Source of the DNA: an uncultured Bacteroidia bacterium
GTDB taxonomy: Bacteria; Bacteroidota; Bacteroidia; Bacteroidales; F082
NCBI GenBank assembly: GCA_902800965.1
Contig: CADCGK010000012.1
Span: 62,001-126,000 of the forward strand
DNA: 64,000 nucleotides
Direction of reading: 5' to 3'
Shown one piece after another: positions 7,311 through 17,000 of this stretch (its first letter is position 1; every line of letters starts with the position of its first letter). Below the pieces are notes generated by a model. That model was not told where the DNA came from and searched no databases. It saw nothing but the letters and a program-made list of their open reading frames with translations. The position numbers and the translations under genes are program-made.

Positions 7311-8405
7311 TCAAATACCCAAGGAGATGTCAACGCCTTTGGCGGTATTGACCAAGTCGCTGTCGATGGTGACCAAGTTGGGTTTGGCGATGGCCTCGGC
7401 CAACGGCACGGCCACGAGGTTGGGGTGGTGGTAGGCCACCATCTGGCCGAACTGTCCGTTGAGCACCATCTCGAAGGCTTTCACACCGAACTCCGATGAA
7501 AGCACACGGTCGTAGGCAATCGGCACGCCACCACGTTGCAGGTGACCCAAGATGGTCTCACGCAGGTCGTGTTTGAAGCCGGCCGCCTTCAGTTGGCTGA
7601 TGAGGGCGCGTCCGATGCCGCCCAGCTTCTTGTTCTCATAACCCACCTCGGTGCTGATCTCGTAGATCTGCTGTCCGTCTTTCGGACGGGCGCCTTCGGA
7701 GGCCACGATGACGGCAAAGCCTCGGTCGTGGTTGAAACGACGTTCAAGACGTTCCTTGACCACGTTGATGTCGTAAGGGAACTCAGGTAGGAGGCAAACT
7801 TCAGCGCCGCCGGCGATGGCCGAGTGCAGGGCGATCCATCCGGCGTCGCGGCCCATCACCTCGAGGATGAAGACACGGTTGTGCGAAGCTGCTGTGGTGA
7901 CCAGCTTATCGACGGCCTCGGTGGCAATCTGCACGGCGGTCTGGAAACCGAAGGTGCATTCCGTCATGGAGAGGTCGTTATCGATGGTCTTGGGAACACC
8001 TATAATATTGAGTCCTTTCTCGTAGAGCTTCTGCGAGATGCGTTGCGAGCCGTCGCCGCCAATACTGATGACCGCGTCGATGCCCATGTATTGCAACTTG
8101 CGGAGCATTTCGTCAGAGCGATCCACGGTGCTCCAGGTGCCGTCGTTGTTCTTGACGGGCCAGTTGAACGGGCCGCCCTTGTTGGTAGTCTCAATGATGG
8201 TGCCGCCGCGGAAGTGGATGCCGCGCACCACCTCCGGCGTCAGCCTAACGACCTCAGTGGGTTCCCACAGGATGCCGTTGTAGGCTTGGATGCTGCCGAG
8301 CACTTCCCAGTCTTTCTCTTGGGCAGCTCTCTTGACGATGGCGCGAATCACGGCGTTGAGGCCCGGGCAGTCGCCGCCACCGGTGAGGACTAATAAGCGT
8401 TTCAT
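7311..8405 (-). CDS. pfkA: 6-phosphofructokinase (PfkA family)
   Basis: This 364-residue enzyme has the PFK fold motifs: GGGDCPGLNAVIR (9-21), GGDGS (116-120), PKTIDND (138-144) and MGRDAGW. It converts fructose 6-phosphate to fructose 1,6-bisphosphate, the committed step of glycolysis. The donor-specificity positions are mixed. Glycine in GGDG is typical of ATP enzymes, whereas lysine in PKTIDND is typical of PPi-dependent or mixed-substrate (group III) enzymes. The length is slightly longer than the 320-residue ATP form of E. coli. The gene has its own -7 box 25 nt upstream. Confidence 0.92.
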   Translation of the reverse strand: MKRLLVLTGGGDCPGLNAVIRAIVKRAAQEKDWEVLGSIQAYNGILWEPTEVVRLTPEVVRGIHFRGGTIIETTNKGGPFNWPVKNNDGTWSTVDRSDEMLRKLQYMGIDAVISIGGDGSQRISQKLYEKGLNIIGVPKTIDNDLSMTECTFGFQTAVQIATEAVDKLVTTAASHNRVFILEVMGRDAGWIALHSAIAGGAEVCLLPEFPYDINVVKERLERRFNHDRGFAVIVASEGARPKDGQQIYEISTEVGYENKKLGGIGRALISQLKAAGFKHDLRETILGHLQRGGVPIAYDRVLSSEFGVKAFEMVLNGQFGQMVAYHHPNLVAVPLAEAIAKPNLVTIDSDLVNTAKGVDISLGI

Positions 8406-8430
8406 ATTTTGATCGTTATTTTTTGAATTC

Positions 8431-8438
8431 CAAAAATA
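8431..8438 (-). promoter_or_regulatory. -7 box TATTTTTG for pfkA
   Basis: Minus-strand TATTTTTG located 25 nt before the pfkA ATG at 8405. Confidence 0.55.
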
Positions 8439-8452
8439 GAAAAATAATATGG

Positions 8453-8725
8453 TTATTGAACTACTTGAATGATTTTTTCTCCAAGCGCATGGGAGATGAG
8501 CACAAGTGTTTTACACGTAAAATTATGTCCTCCTCCAAGCCATTTGGTAATTTCCGATGGCTTTTTATGGGTGAGTTGGGCAAGTTGTTTTTTGTTAATA
8601 CCTTTTTCTTTCATCACAGATTCAATTCTGGATGCTATGGAATCAGTGAGAAAATAAGTTTCTCTGGTCAATGGAGGAATCTTGGAGAGTTCCTCTTGGA
8701 AAACAGGGTCATGTATCTCGATCAT
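8453..8725 (-). CDS. HigA-like XRE antitoxin
   Basis: This 90-residue protein has a helix-turn-helix of XRE type near residues 42-65 (KGINKKQLAQLTHKKPSEIT, then KWLGG). It follows the putative toxin gene with a 4-nt ATGA overlap (8722-8725). This toxin-first order is typical of higBA-type modules. It would bind and neutralise the toxin and repress the shared promoter. The family assignment rests on HTH and gene order; the antitoxin role is inferred. Confidence 0.7.
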   Translation of the reverse strand: MIEIHDPVFQEELSKIPPLTRETYFLTDSIASRIESVMKEKGINKKQLAQLTHKKPSEITKWLGGGHNFTCKTLVLISHALGEKIIQVVQ

Positions 8726-9198
8726 AATAAAAAGGTTTTTTCTTCAATCCCAGTAATCACATTTTGCTCAATTACAATAGAGCCATCTTCTTGTGCTTGT
8801 TTCAACAATTCATCAAATTTTTGCAAATCCATCACGTAGCCACTCAATTCTTCACTTTCATTGTAGGTGCGAGTGTTTTTCACGCCCCCATTACCAGCAA
8901 TTAATACTTGATCAGAAATACGAAGGCAATACAAACGCAACTTTTTTGAATCTATTGAAAGGGCAACAACATTATCTTTCATCTTCCCTTCATAGCGGAA
9001 GTTTCTCTCAAAAGCTCCATTGACAATAATTCTATCAAGAGCCTGTAGTATAGTTTGATAGTCTTTGTTTAGTTCGGCGTTATCTTTGAATTTTTGAATG
9101 AATTTGCGAAACTCAGACTCGCTGTCATTTTCAAACCAAATGGAATATAATCCGACTTTGTCGGATTTTGCGATAGATATTATTTTTGCAGATTTCAT
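8722..9198 (-). CDS. RelE/HigB-like putative toxin
   Basis: This is a 158-residue cytoplasmic protein. Its middle (RLYCLRISDQVLIAGNGGVK) resembles the core strands of RelE/HigB-like RNase toxins, but the similarity is weak and it is longer than a classical HigB. ATG 9198 is chosen over the ATG at 9252, because the -7 box TATCTTTG (9224-9231) lies between them and transcription should begin after the longer start. The overlap with a downstream HTH gene is the strongest argument for a toxin-antitoxin module. The region is AT-rich compared with pfkA and aspS, in keeping with acquisition. Confidence 0.6.
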   Translation of the reverse strand: MKSAKIISIAKSDKVGLYSIWFENDSESEFRKFIQKFKDNAELNKDYQTILQALDRIIVNGAFERNFRYEGKMKDNVVALSIDSKKLRLYCLRISDQVLIAGNGGVKNTRTYNESEELSGYVMDLQKFDELLKQAQEDGSIVIEQNVITGIEEKTFLL

Positions 9199-9223
9199 AG
9201 TTGTCTTTATCAGGATGGCTCTG

Positions 9224-9231
9224 CAAAGATA
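9224..9231 (-). promoter_or_regulatory. -7 box TATCTTTG for the toxin-antitoxin pair
   Basis: Minus-strand TATCTTTG, 25 nt upstream of ATG 9198; it decides the toxin start. Confidence 0.6.
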
Positions 9232-9316
9232 ATACTTTTTTGAATATTTCACTTATAAATGAATTTTTTCTAAAAAACCGAACAACTTGTTCATAAATTT
9301 TATTTTTACAGCAATA

Positions 9317-9333
9317 CCAGGGCAGTGCCCTGG
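9317..9333. repeat. Short perfect palindrome in the TA/lipoprotein spacer
   Basis: CCAGGGCA-g-TGCCCTGG is an 8-bp palindrome in a GC-rich patch (9311-9360) of an otherwise AT-rich spacer. It may be a relic of a REP-like element. No second copy is seen in this window. Confidence 0.5.
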
Positions 9334-9410
9334 GCTGATGGCTTATTGGCCTTTCGTATCGCTATTTGTCGAGAATTTAACAAAATCTATTTTGCAAAAC
9401 TAAAAAATGT

Positions 9411-9418
9411 TACTTTTG
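9411..9418 (+). promoter_or_regulatory. -7 box TACTTTTG for the lipoprotein gene
   Basis: TACTTTTG is followed by CATC and then ATT, the same 4-nt spacing that separates the box from ATG at tatD, the 12292 gene and dnaG. A TTTG at 9391-9394 may be the -33 element. Confidence 0.55.
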
Positions 9419-9422
9419 CATC

Positions 9423-10160
9423 ATTAATAACAAAAATATAAAAAATATATCACAAACAAAACTTTACATAATTGCTGCCTTTACGATAATTGCAGTATTG
9501 GGATCATGCTCAAATAACGGAATAAAGACTCCCCAAGAAATTATTACTACAAAAGATACTATTGCGAACGTACCAACCGCTTCTTTAAAACAAGTCGATC
9601 CCTATTCCACTCCAGCAATAGGCAATTTATATTTAGGCGTTTCTTTATCAGAATTTGAAAAGCAGAAAAGAATCTTTCTTACCAACACACCGCAGTTAGC
9701 GGGATTAAAGATTATTGAAATCATCCCTCTGTTATACAATGATAAAGTTGAGAGAATAGTAATTATTAGCGAGAAGCATTTATACTATGAAACATTTCAA
9801 GACAGAATATCTACGACTTCTTATTGGAAAAATTTATATGATGAGAAATATGGCAAAGGGAATTGGAATGAAATGAATGGAAAGATTTATTCTGTCAGTG
9901 ATGATGTTGTGAAACCTCTTCCATACAGAGAATTTTTATTTGAAAGAACAGAGGAATTTGAAAAAGCAGCTTTACAAAATGTGTACATCAGAGATGAACA
10001 ACGAGTATTAATACAGCATCTAAATTGTTATCGGTTTGATGCACACTCAATTATCACTATTACAAACAAACCTCTATACGATTCTGTTTCTATAGCGAGA
10101 GATAGACAAGACAGAGAAGAAAGAGAAAAGAAACATTTAAATGGCTTAAATGTGATTTAA
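9423..10160 (+). CDS. Hypothetical lipoprotein with a non-ATG (ATT) or lost start
   Basis: The function is not recognised. The frame from 9423 encodes a Lys/Asn-rich N-region, a hydrophobic segment (LYIIAAFTIIAVLGSC) and a lipobox Cys, so the ancestral product was a lipoprotein. No ATG exists in frame before the lipobox. The first canonical-type codon is TTG at 9498, which would delete the signal peptide. ATT at 9423 sits exactly where leaderless ATG starts sit in this window (4 nt after TAnnTTTG). Either ATT initiates, or an ATG has mutated and the gene is silent. The mature part (about 220 residues) is charged and ends with a Lys/Arg/Glu-rich tail. The gene is AT-rich and lies in the accessory islet. 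Confidence 0.55.
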   Translation: MNNKNIKNISQTKLYIIAAFTIIAVLGSCSNNGIKTPQEIITTKDTIANVPTASLKQVDPYSTPAIGNLYLGVSLSEFEKQKRIFLTNTPQLAGLKIIEIIPLLYNDKVERIVIISEKHLYYETFQDRISTTSYWKNLYDEKYGKGNWNEMNGKIYSVSDDVVKPLPYREFLFERTEEFEKAALQNVYIRDEQRVLIQHLNCYRFDAHSIITITNKPLYDSVSIARDRQDREEREKKHLNGLNVI

Positions 10161-10231
10161 CAATCAAAGGAATTTGCTATTGGAAAACTAAGCAAAACAC
10201 TTATACACTTGCATATTTCTATAACAATATG

Positions 10232-10239
10232 TACCTTTG
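10232..10239 (+). promoter_or_regulatory. -7 box TACCTTTG for the 49-residue ORF
   Basis: TACCTTTG matches TAnnTTTG and is 14 nt before ATG 10254. Confidence 0.5.
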
Positions 10240-10253
10240 AATAAAAAATCTAC

Positions 10254-10403
10254 ATGAATAATTTTTATAAATTTGTAAGTAGTATTGAACCAACCTATGG
10301 GCCTTTATGGGTGAATGGATATGTGTTTAGATTTTTTGGAAATCATTGGTTCCTAAATGAAATCTGCACATATAATCTTCCTTTTGATAGATTCGATTTA
10401 TAA
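10254..10403 (+). CDS. Small ORF, 49 aa, function unknown
   Basis: ATG at 10254 and TAA at 10401-10403 give a 49-residue aromatic-rich peptide (starts MNNFYKFVSSIEPTYGPLW; has 7 Phe and 4 Tyr). Coding is supported by the setting: a -7 box 14 nt upstream and a strong hairpin beginning 3 nt after the stop. There is no signal peptide or recognised domain. It could be the remaining N-terminus of a longer gene, as it does not look like a complete fold, or a genuine small protein of the accessory islet. Confidence 0.45.
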   Translation: MNNFYKFVSSIEPTYGPLWVNGYVFRFFGNHWFLNEICTYNLPFDRFDL

Positions 10404-10405
10404 AC

Positions 10406-10438
10406 ATGTAGGGCTGCCATACTATGACAGCCCTACAT
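10406..10438 (+). terminator. Hairpin terminator between the small ORF and aspS
   Basis: A perfect 11-bp stem, ATGTAGGGCTG with CAGCCCTACAT, and an 11-nt loop are followed by a T-rich run. The hairpin lies between convergent genes and starts 3 nt after the small ORF stop. Confidence 0.75.
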
Positions 10439-10452
10439 TTATTATTATTTTA

Positions 10453-12207
10453 TCATTTCAAATTCAGTGCAATCTGCAATTCATCCAACTGTTCCTGGGC
10501 AATCGGCGCGGGCGAGCCACTCATCACGTCGCGACCGGCGTTGTTCTTCGGGAAGGCGATGAAGTCGCGGATGCTGTCGGCGCCACCGAAGAGCGAGCAG
10601 AGACGGTCGAAGCCGAAGGCCAGACCAGCGTGAGGCGGAGCACCATACTCGAAGGCACCCATCAGGAAGCCGAACTGCTCCTGGGCCTTCTCATCGGTGA
10701 AGCCCAAGGTGTGGAACATCTTGTTCTGCAAGGTGCGGTCGTGGATACGGATAGAGCCGCCACCGACCTCCACACCATTCATCACGATGTCGTAGGCGTT
10801 GGCGCGAATCTCACCCCACTTGGAAGGATTGTCGAGCAGCGCCTCGTCCTCGGGTTTCGGTGCGGTGAAAGGATGGTGCATGGCATAGTAACGTTGCGTC
10901 TCCTCGTCCCATTCCAAAAGCGGGAAGTCGATGACCCACAAAGGAGCATAGACATCGGGGTTGCGCAGGCCGAGTTGGTTGCCCATCTCAAGACGGAGTG
11001 CGTTGAGTTGTACACGGGTCTTCATGGCCTCGCCGCAGAGGATGAGCATCAAGTCGCCGGGCTTGGCACCGAACTTGTCAGCAATGACCTTCAGGTCTTC
11101 AGGCGTGTAGAACTTATCGACGGACGACTTGAACGAGCCATCGGTGTTGTATTTGATATAGACCATGCCACCGGCACCCACCTGCGGACGTTTCACGAAC
11201 TCCGTTAGGGCATCGAGTTGCTTGCGGGTGTATTCCGAGCAGCCCTCGGCGCAGATACCGACCACTAAATCGGCGTTGTCGAAGAGGCCGAAGCCCTTGC
11301 CTTTCACCACATTGTTGAGTTCCACGAACTTCATCCCAAAGCGGATGTCCGGCTTGTCGGAGCCGTAGTATTTCATGGCATCATGCCAAGTCATGCGCGG
11401 GAATTGGTCGAATTCCAGGCCTTTCATTTCTTTAAAGAGGTGTTTGGCCAGACCTTCGAAGGTGTTCAGCACGTCTTCCTGCTCCACAAATGACATCTCG
11501 CAGTCGATTTGCGTAAACTCCGGCTGACGGTCAGCGCGGAGGTCCTCATCGCGGAAGCAGCGCACGATTTGGAAGTAGCGGTCCATGCCAGCCACCATCA
11601 GCAGCTGCTTGTACTGCTGCGGGCTTTGCGGCAGAGCGTAGAACTCACCAGGGTTCATGCGGCTCGGCACCACAAAGTCACGAGCACCTTCGGGCGTGCT
11701 CTTGATGAGCATCGGGGTCTCGATTTCGAGGAAGTTGAGGTTGCTCAGGTAGTTGCGCACGAGCATGGCCATGCGGTGACGCAGCTCAAGGTTTTGGCGA
11801 ACGGGGTTACGACGGATGTCCAAGTAGCGGTACTTCATGCGAAGGTCATCGCCGCCGTCGCTAACGTCTTCGATGGTGAATGGAGGGGTCTTGCTTTTAT
11901 TTAATAAGGTAAATTCCTTCACGCGGATTTCAATCTCTCCGGTAGGCACTTTGGGGTTCTTCGATTCGCGTTCGATGACGGTGCCTTTGGCTTGGATCAC
12001 GTATTCACGGCCGAAGTTACGGGCCTGTTCCACCAGTTTGGGATCGGAGTTTTCATCCAATAAAAGTTGGGTGATGCCATAGCGGTCACGGAGGTCGATC
12101 CAAACGAGGGCACCCTTGTCGCGCACGCGCTGGACCCAGCCTGCCAAAGTCACTTCCTTGCCAGCGTCGGCAAGACGAAGTTCGCCACAAGTATGAGTTC
12201 TATACAT
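10453..12207 (-). CDS. aspS: Aspartyl-tRNA synthetase
   Basis: This 584-residue class II synthetase of the bacterial type has an N-terminal OB-fold anticodon-binding domain ([20 protein letters not shown]). The class II core has motif 2 ([20 protein letters not shown]) and motif 3 ([13 protein letters not shown]), and the bacterial GAD insertion lies between them. It charges tRNA-Asp. The length and domain order are normal. The leader (about 42 nt from a TAATTTTG box) contains a heptamer array. It converges on the accessory islet. Confidence 0.96.
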   Translation of the reverse strand: MYRTHTCGELRLADAGKEVTLAGWVQRVRDKGALVWIDLRDRYGITQLLLDENSDPKLVEQARNFGREYVIQAKGTVIERESKNPKVPTGEIEIRVKEFTLLNKSKTPPFTIEDVSDGGDDLRMKYRYLDIRRNPVRQNLELRHRMAMLVRNYLSNLNFLEIETPMLIKSTPEGARDFVVPSRMNPGEFYALPQSPQQYKQLLMVAGMDRYFQIVRCFRDEDLRADRQPEFTQIDCEMSFVEQEDVLNTFEGLAKHLFKEMKGLEFDQFPRMTWHDAMKYYGSDKPDIRFGMKFVELNNVVKGKGFGLFDNADLVVGICAEGCSEYTRKQLDALTEFVKRPQVGAGGMVYIKYNTDGSFKSSVDKFYTPEDLKVIADKFGAKPGDLMLILCGEAMKTRVQLNALRLEMGNQLGLRNPDVYAPLWVIDFPLLEWDEETQRYYAMHHPFTAPKPEDEALLDNPSKWGEIRANAYDIVMNGVEVGGGSIRIHDRTLQNKMFHTLGFTDEKAQEQFGFLMGAFEYGAPPHAGLAFGFDRLCSLFGGADSIRDFIAFPKNNAGRDVMSGSPAPIAQEQLDELQIALNLK

Positions 12208-12262
12208 ATTTTTAAGAATTTAGAATTCAGGAGTTAGAATTAAGAATGCAAAATTAAGAAAT
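12208..12262. repeat. Heptamer array in the aspS leader
   Basis: Units of AAGAATT, TAGAATT, CAGGAGT, TAGAATT and AAGAATG type continue with a 7-nt period from the aspS start outward. The minus-strand -7 box of aspS (12249-12256, TAATTTTG) is embedded in the distal part of the array. Confidence 0.7.
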
Positions 12263-12279
12263 AATCTCAAATTATTATC

Positions 12280-12287
12280 TATTTTTG
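12280..12287 (+). promoter_or_regulatory. -7 box TATTTTTG for the Ig-like lipoprotein gene
   Basis: Only 4 nt (CTTC) separate the box from ATG 12292, predicting a leaderless transcript. Confidence 0.6.
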
Positions 12288-12291
12288 CTTC

Positions 12292-13920
12292 ATGATTCTT
12301 CGAGGTCGCCATATCGTTTTCTTCGCCCTTGCAGCCGCATTGCTTCTCTCGGCTTGCGCCAACGTGGTAGCGCCGACAGGAGGCGCCAAGGATGTCACGC
12401 CGCCCAAGGTGACGGAGGCCGTGCCTGCCAATCAAGGCACTGGATTCAACGGAAGGAAAATCGAGCTTACCTTCGATGAGTATGTGACCCTCAACAATGC
12501 CAACCAAAACGTAATCATCTCACCTTTGTTAAAAGAGAAACCCGACATCAAGCTGAGTGGCAAGACGGTGGTCGTCAAGTTCAAGGAAGATCTGCAACCC
12601 AACACCACCTATACCATCGATTTCGGTGCCGCGATCAAAGACCTGCACGAAGGCAACCAACTCAAGGATTACGTCTATAGCTTCTCCACTGGCGATCATA
12701 TCGACACCTTGACGCTTGCCGGCAAGGTGCTCAACGCCGATGATCAAAAACCCGCCTCCGACCTCTTCGTGACCCTCTATGACGCCAACAATAACCCCGA
12801 CAGTCTTTTCCTCCTACCCTGCCAACAAGCTCCCGACTTCATTACCAAGACGGATAAAGACGGAAATTTCACCTTCCATGGACTTCCCGACGCGTCGTTT
12901 TTGGTCTTCGTCTTGAACGACATGAACGCCAACTATTATTATGATCTACCCAACGAAACAGTGGCTTTTCTTGACACAGTTGTATCAACCAAATATGATA
13001 GCATCAATACCACAAACCAAAAATTGACGCTATACGCTTTCAAAGCAGTTGACACAACACAAATGTTGTTGGAAAAGAAACTTATTGATGAAGGTATGCT
13101 CCGTTTTGTGTTTAGAAGGCCAGCAAACAACGCTAACGTATTGACAACAAGTGTGTTAAATGATAATTTTCAACTCATCCAGGTTTGGTCGAAAGATCAT
13201 GACACACTCTATTGGCATTTTACTCCCGGGGTGATGGATAGCCTTCGGGTGGACATCCAATACGACACCATCCGGGAAAGCACTGTTTTCAGCTTGAAAT
13301 ACAAGGACACCAAGGCCGCCAGAGGCAAGTCAACCAAGGCATTGAAGGTAGCCAACAACCTGCGTAACAAGCTATTGATGCCAGGAGACGATCTCCTGCT
13401 GAAATTCACCGAGCCCATCATTGACCTCAGGCTGCCCGATTCAGTTCATTTTGAGCGGGTTGACGAGCATGGCATGGCATATCGTATTACGCCCTTCGGC
13501 AACGACTCTGTGGGCTATTCCCTCAACCTTTCAGACTCCGTCTTTTTCAGTGTCCGCGGTCGCACCAACGACTCTATCAGTCTCAAGTTCAGGAGGGCCA
13601 AGGAGACCGATCTGGGCAACATCTTCATCACTGTAGTGCCGCCTGAAAACACCCAGGTCGTCGTACAGTTGCTCAACAGCAAGAAGGCCGTTTTGGATCA
13701 GCGAATCGTCGATTCCACCATGCGTCTGGAGTTCCGGCAGCTGCTTCCCGAGAAATACCAGCTCAAAGCCATCCTTGACGACGATAAAAACGGCCGTTGG
13801 AGCAGCGGCAACTTCCACAAGCGCTTTTTGCCAGAAAAGTGCCTCGAATACAAAGACTTACTGGAAGTGAAATCGGGGTGGGACATCGATTTGGATGCCC
13901 CTTGGAAATTGAAAAAGTGA
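12292..13920 (+). CDS. Ig-like (Big_5 type) domain lipoprotein
   Basis: This 542-residue protein has a signal peptide and lipobox LSAC (Cys22), so it is a lipoprotein. After Cys22 it shows the Bacteroidetes pattern APTGGAKDVTPP, followed by an SbsA/Big_5-like Ig domain (about residues 40-125, FDEYVTLNN and TTYTIDFG). Then comes a prealbumin-like beta domain (TKTDKDGNFTFHGLPD). The remainder is beta-rich with no recognised domain. Such single-copy lipoproteins are common in Bacteroidetes, but their role is unknown; outer-membrane or surface location is inferred. Confidence 0.8.
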   Translation: MILRGRHIVFFALAAALLLSACANVVAPTGGAKDVTPPKVTEAVPANQGTGFNGRKIELTFDEYVTLNNANQNVIISPLLKEKPDIKLSGKTVVVKFKEDLQPNTTYTIDFGAAIKDLHEGNQLKDYVYSFSTGDHIDTLTLAGKVLNADDQKPASDLFVTLYDANNNPDSLFLLPCQQAPDFITKTDKDGNFTFHGLPDASFLVFVLNDMNANYYYDLPNETVAFLDTVVSTKYDSINTTNQKLTLYAFKAVDTTQMLLEKKLIDEGMLRFVFRRPANNANVLTTSVLNDNFQLIQVWSKDHDTLYWHFTPGVMDSLRVDIQYDTIRESTVFSLKYKDTKAARGKSTKALKVANNLRNKLLMPGDDLLLKFTEPIIDLRLPDSVHFERVDEHGMAYRITPFGNDSVGYSLNLSDSVFFSVRGRTNDSISLKFRRAKETDLGNIFITVVPPENTQVVVQLLNSKKAVLDQRIVDSTMRLEFRQLLPEKYQLKAILDDDKNGRWSSGNFHKRFLPEKCLEYKDLLEVKSGWDIDLDAPWKLKK

Positions 13921-13983
13921 GATTCCGCCTGATTGTTGAAAAAAAAGTTTTCTTTATTAATTGTTGTGTAATTGATTTTTTTC

Positions 13984-13991
13984 TATCTTTG
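13984..13991 (+). promoter_or_regulatory. -7 box TATCTTTG for the first giant adhesin
   Basis: TATCTTTG with a TTG at 13964-13966 as a possible -33 element (17-nt spacing). The ATG follows 87 nt later, giving a long AT-rich leader. Confidence 0.65.
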
Positions 13992-14078
13992 CCTGCTAAA
14001 GGTAAATTATAGCCTATAACAAGCAAAAACAGAACATAATCGACAATTAACTATCATATTAACAAAATCATTAAAATT

Positions 14079-17000
14079 ATGAGAAACAAACTTATTCTCT
14101 TTTTGATGCTAGCTCTCTTCGGAAGCACAAGCTTCTTGAGAGCAGACGAACTGACCGTTCATGATGGGACAGCCAACAATGGTTATATCCCCATGTATGG
14201 TGGCTACTTCGATGATTACACGAAGAGCGAGTTCGTATTCCCTGCAAGTGAACTTGCCGACATGAATGGCGGCACCATCACAAGCATGAAATTCTATGTG
14301 CATAGCATTGGCTCTGCGAATGGATGGACTAGCACCCAACAAGTTTTCTTGAAGGAAGTCGCTTCAGCTTCCCTCGATGCCTATTCAGGTCTTGAAGGTG
14401 CTACGATTGTTTACGAGGGATCTCTTACCGCTCCCTCTGGAGTAGGTGAAATGGAAATCACATTTACCACGCCTTACACCTACAATGGTGGTAATTTGCT
14501 TGTTGGTGTGTACAACATCACTGATGGCACTTATCAATTTGTCTATTTCTTCGGAGAGAACGTAACAGGTGCTAGTGGCTCTGCTGCCAATTCGAGCTCT
14601 CTCGATGGTGTTTCATTCACCCAACGTAACTTTTTACCCAAGACCACCTTTACATATTCTGGTGGTGGTGGCGGCACCATGCCTGCCCCAGAGTTCGTTC
14701 CTTGGGTGATGGGCGATCCAAATGTGCCTATGACCACCCTCGAGCTCCTCTCTCCTGAGTATGGCGCCATGAACGTCGGTGGTCAGGTCTATCTGCAATG
14801 GACCACTGACCCCAACGCCGCTGAATATAAGATTGAATTCGGTTCAACCTATCCTCCAGAGGTCTTTATTGACTGGACTGCCATCGATGAAACTTATCCT
14901 GCTGCCCCCAGCTATATCGATGTTACTGAATACATGGTTCCCAGCACGCATTTCTTCTGGAGAATCTCCATTAGAAACAACGCAAACGAACTCACCAGCG
15001 AACTCTTCGGATTCACAACCACTTTGGGTGCTCCTACCCAAGTCCAGGTCACTGAAGAACAGATCTTCACTGACGAAAGCACTTTGGTGAAATGGAAAGG
15101 TGAAAATCCTGGTGGTGGTGCTAGTTTCTCCGGCGAACTGACCGTTGCCGACGGTACAACTACCAGCAGCTACATCCCAGTGTATGGTTTGTGGATGGAT
15201 GCTTATACCAGAAATGAAATGATTTATCCCGCTGAAATGCTCGAAGAGATGCAAGGCGGCGAAATCACCTCTCTTAAATTCTACGTCAGTTCTTCCTCAA
15301 CTGGCAGCTGGGCTCCTGCTACCTTCAAGGTCTACATGACAGAAGTTGATGGCACCACTTTGTCATCATACCATGGCTCAGACGATGCTACCGTGGTTTA
15401 CACTGGAGCAGTGGACGGCCAAGGTTCTGAAATGGTCATTAACCTCACTACACCTTATCAATATACAGGAGGCAATCTCTTGGTAGGTTTTGAACAACAG
15501 GCTACCGGCACCTATCATTCTTGTTCTTTCTATGGCGTTGCAGCTCCTTCTGGCAGCTCCGCTTACGGATATAACAGCTCTTCAGTTACTTCTGCTACTT
15601 TCAATGCTTCCAGCTTCCTGCCGAAGACCACCTTCACCTGTGGCAGCAAAAATGGCCGTGGCATTAGAGGTTATAACGTGTATTATGTGAATGGCGAAGC
15701 AGAACCTGTAAAAGCCAACACCGAGCTCATCCTCGAAAAACAATACACTCTCACCAACCTTCCTTACAATGTTGAGCCAGGTCTTGAAATCCATGTCACC
15801 GCTGTCTATGATGAAGGTGAATCTGCTTTTGATAATGGCCATGCAACCGTTCAGGTCTCTGGTTATGGCACCTTCACTGGCACCGTCACCGAACTGAACA
15901 GCGGCGATGCCCTCGAAGGCGTCACTGTGAAATTCAGCGGTAAGGACGAGTTCGACAACTCCGTTTCATTCCAAGGCACCACCGATGCTACTGGAAAATA
16001 CACCATCAATGATGTCAAGTGCGGTACCTACACCGGCATGGCTTCACTCGAAGGCCTCGAAAACGCTTACTCAGAAAGCGTTGTCCTCGCCAACGAAGCC
16101 ACTCAAACTGTTGACTTCGTCATGCACGAGGTTTACAATCCTGTATATAAGGTATACGCCGAAGAATTGGATCCTTCCACTTCTAAGATCACTTGGTCAA
16201 TGCATGACTTCACCCCGTCAACTCCTGGCGGCGGCGGTGGCGGCGGTAGCGCCAGCACCTTCACCGAAGGCTTTGAAAGCGGATTGCCCAGTGGTTGGAA
16301 CGTTATCGATGGCAACAGCGACGGTTACACTTGGTGCTTGACCAGCGCTATCCCAACCACGTGGACATACTACGCAAGCATGACCCTCGACTGGTATCGT
16401 ACTGGCAGCAATGCTATCTGCAGCGGTTCGTTCATCAATGGCGTGGGCGCCCTCACTCCTGACGAATACCTCGTCATGCCTCAGGTCACCCTCTCCTCAA
16501 GCTCAACGCTGACCTTCTGGGCTGCTGCTGCTGACGCCACCTATGCTGCTGACCACTTCGGCGTGTTTGTCTCCGACAACGGCACCAGCGACTGGACCTC
16601 AGTACAAGAATGGACGCTGACTGGCAAGTCAGGCGGCAACAATGGCGGCCCTGCCTCACGCGAAGGCAAGGGTGCTAAACTCGGAACATGGCACGAATTC
16701 ACTGTTAACCTCGGCGCTTACGCTGGCCAGAAGTACGTTGCCATCCGTCACTTCAACTGCAATGACCAATACATCATGGTCGTTGATGACATCGAACTCT
16801 CAAACGGCACCAAGGGCAACCGCGAAGTGTCTTACTTCAACCTCTACAGAAAGGCTATCCTGAAAGAGAATGGTGTTGAAGCTGCTGACTCCATCAAACT
16901 CGCCAGCAACCTGCCCATCACCGACACCCTGTATGCCGACTTCGACTGGAACAACGTCGAACCCGGTCTCTATCAATATGGTGTCCAGGCTGTCTATCCT

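Noticed and set aside
9498..10160. TTG 9498 as the start of the lipoprotein
   Set aside because: It would remove the hydrophobic signal and leave Cys at residue 4, wasting a well-formed lipoprotein signal encoded directly upstream.
10357..11208. Long open frame opposite aspS
   Set aside because: Antisense shadow of a fully supported aspartyl-tRNA synthetase gene.
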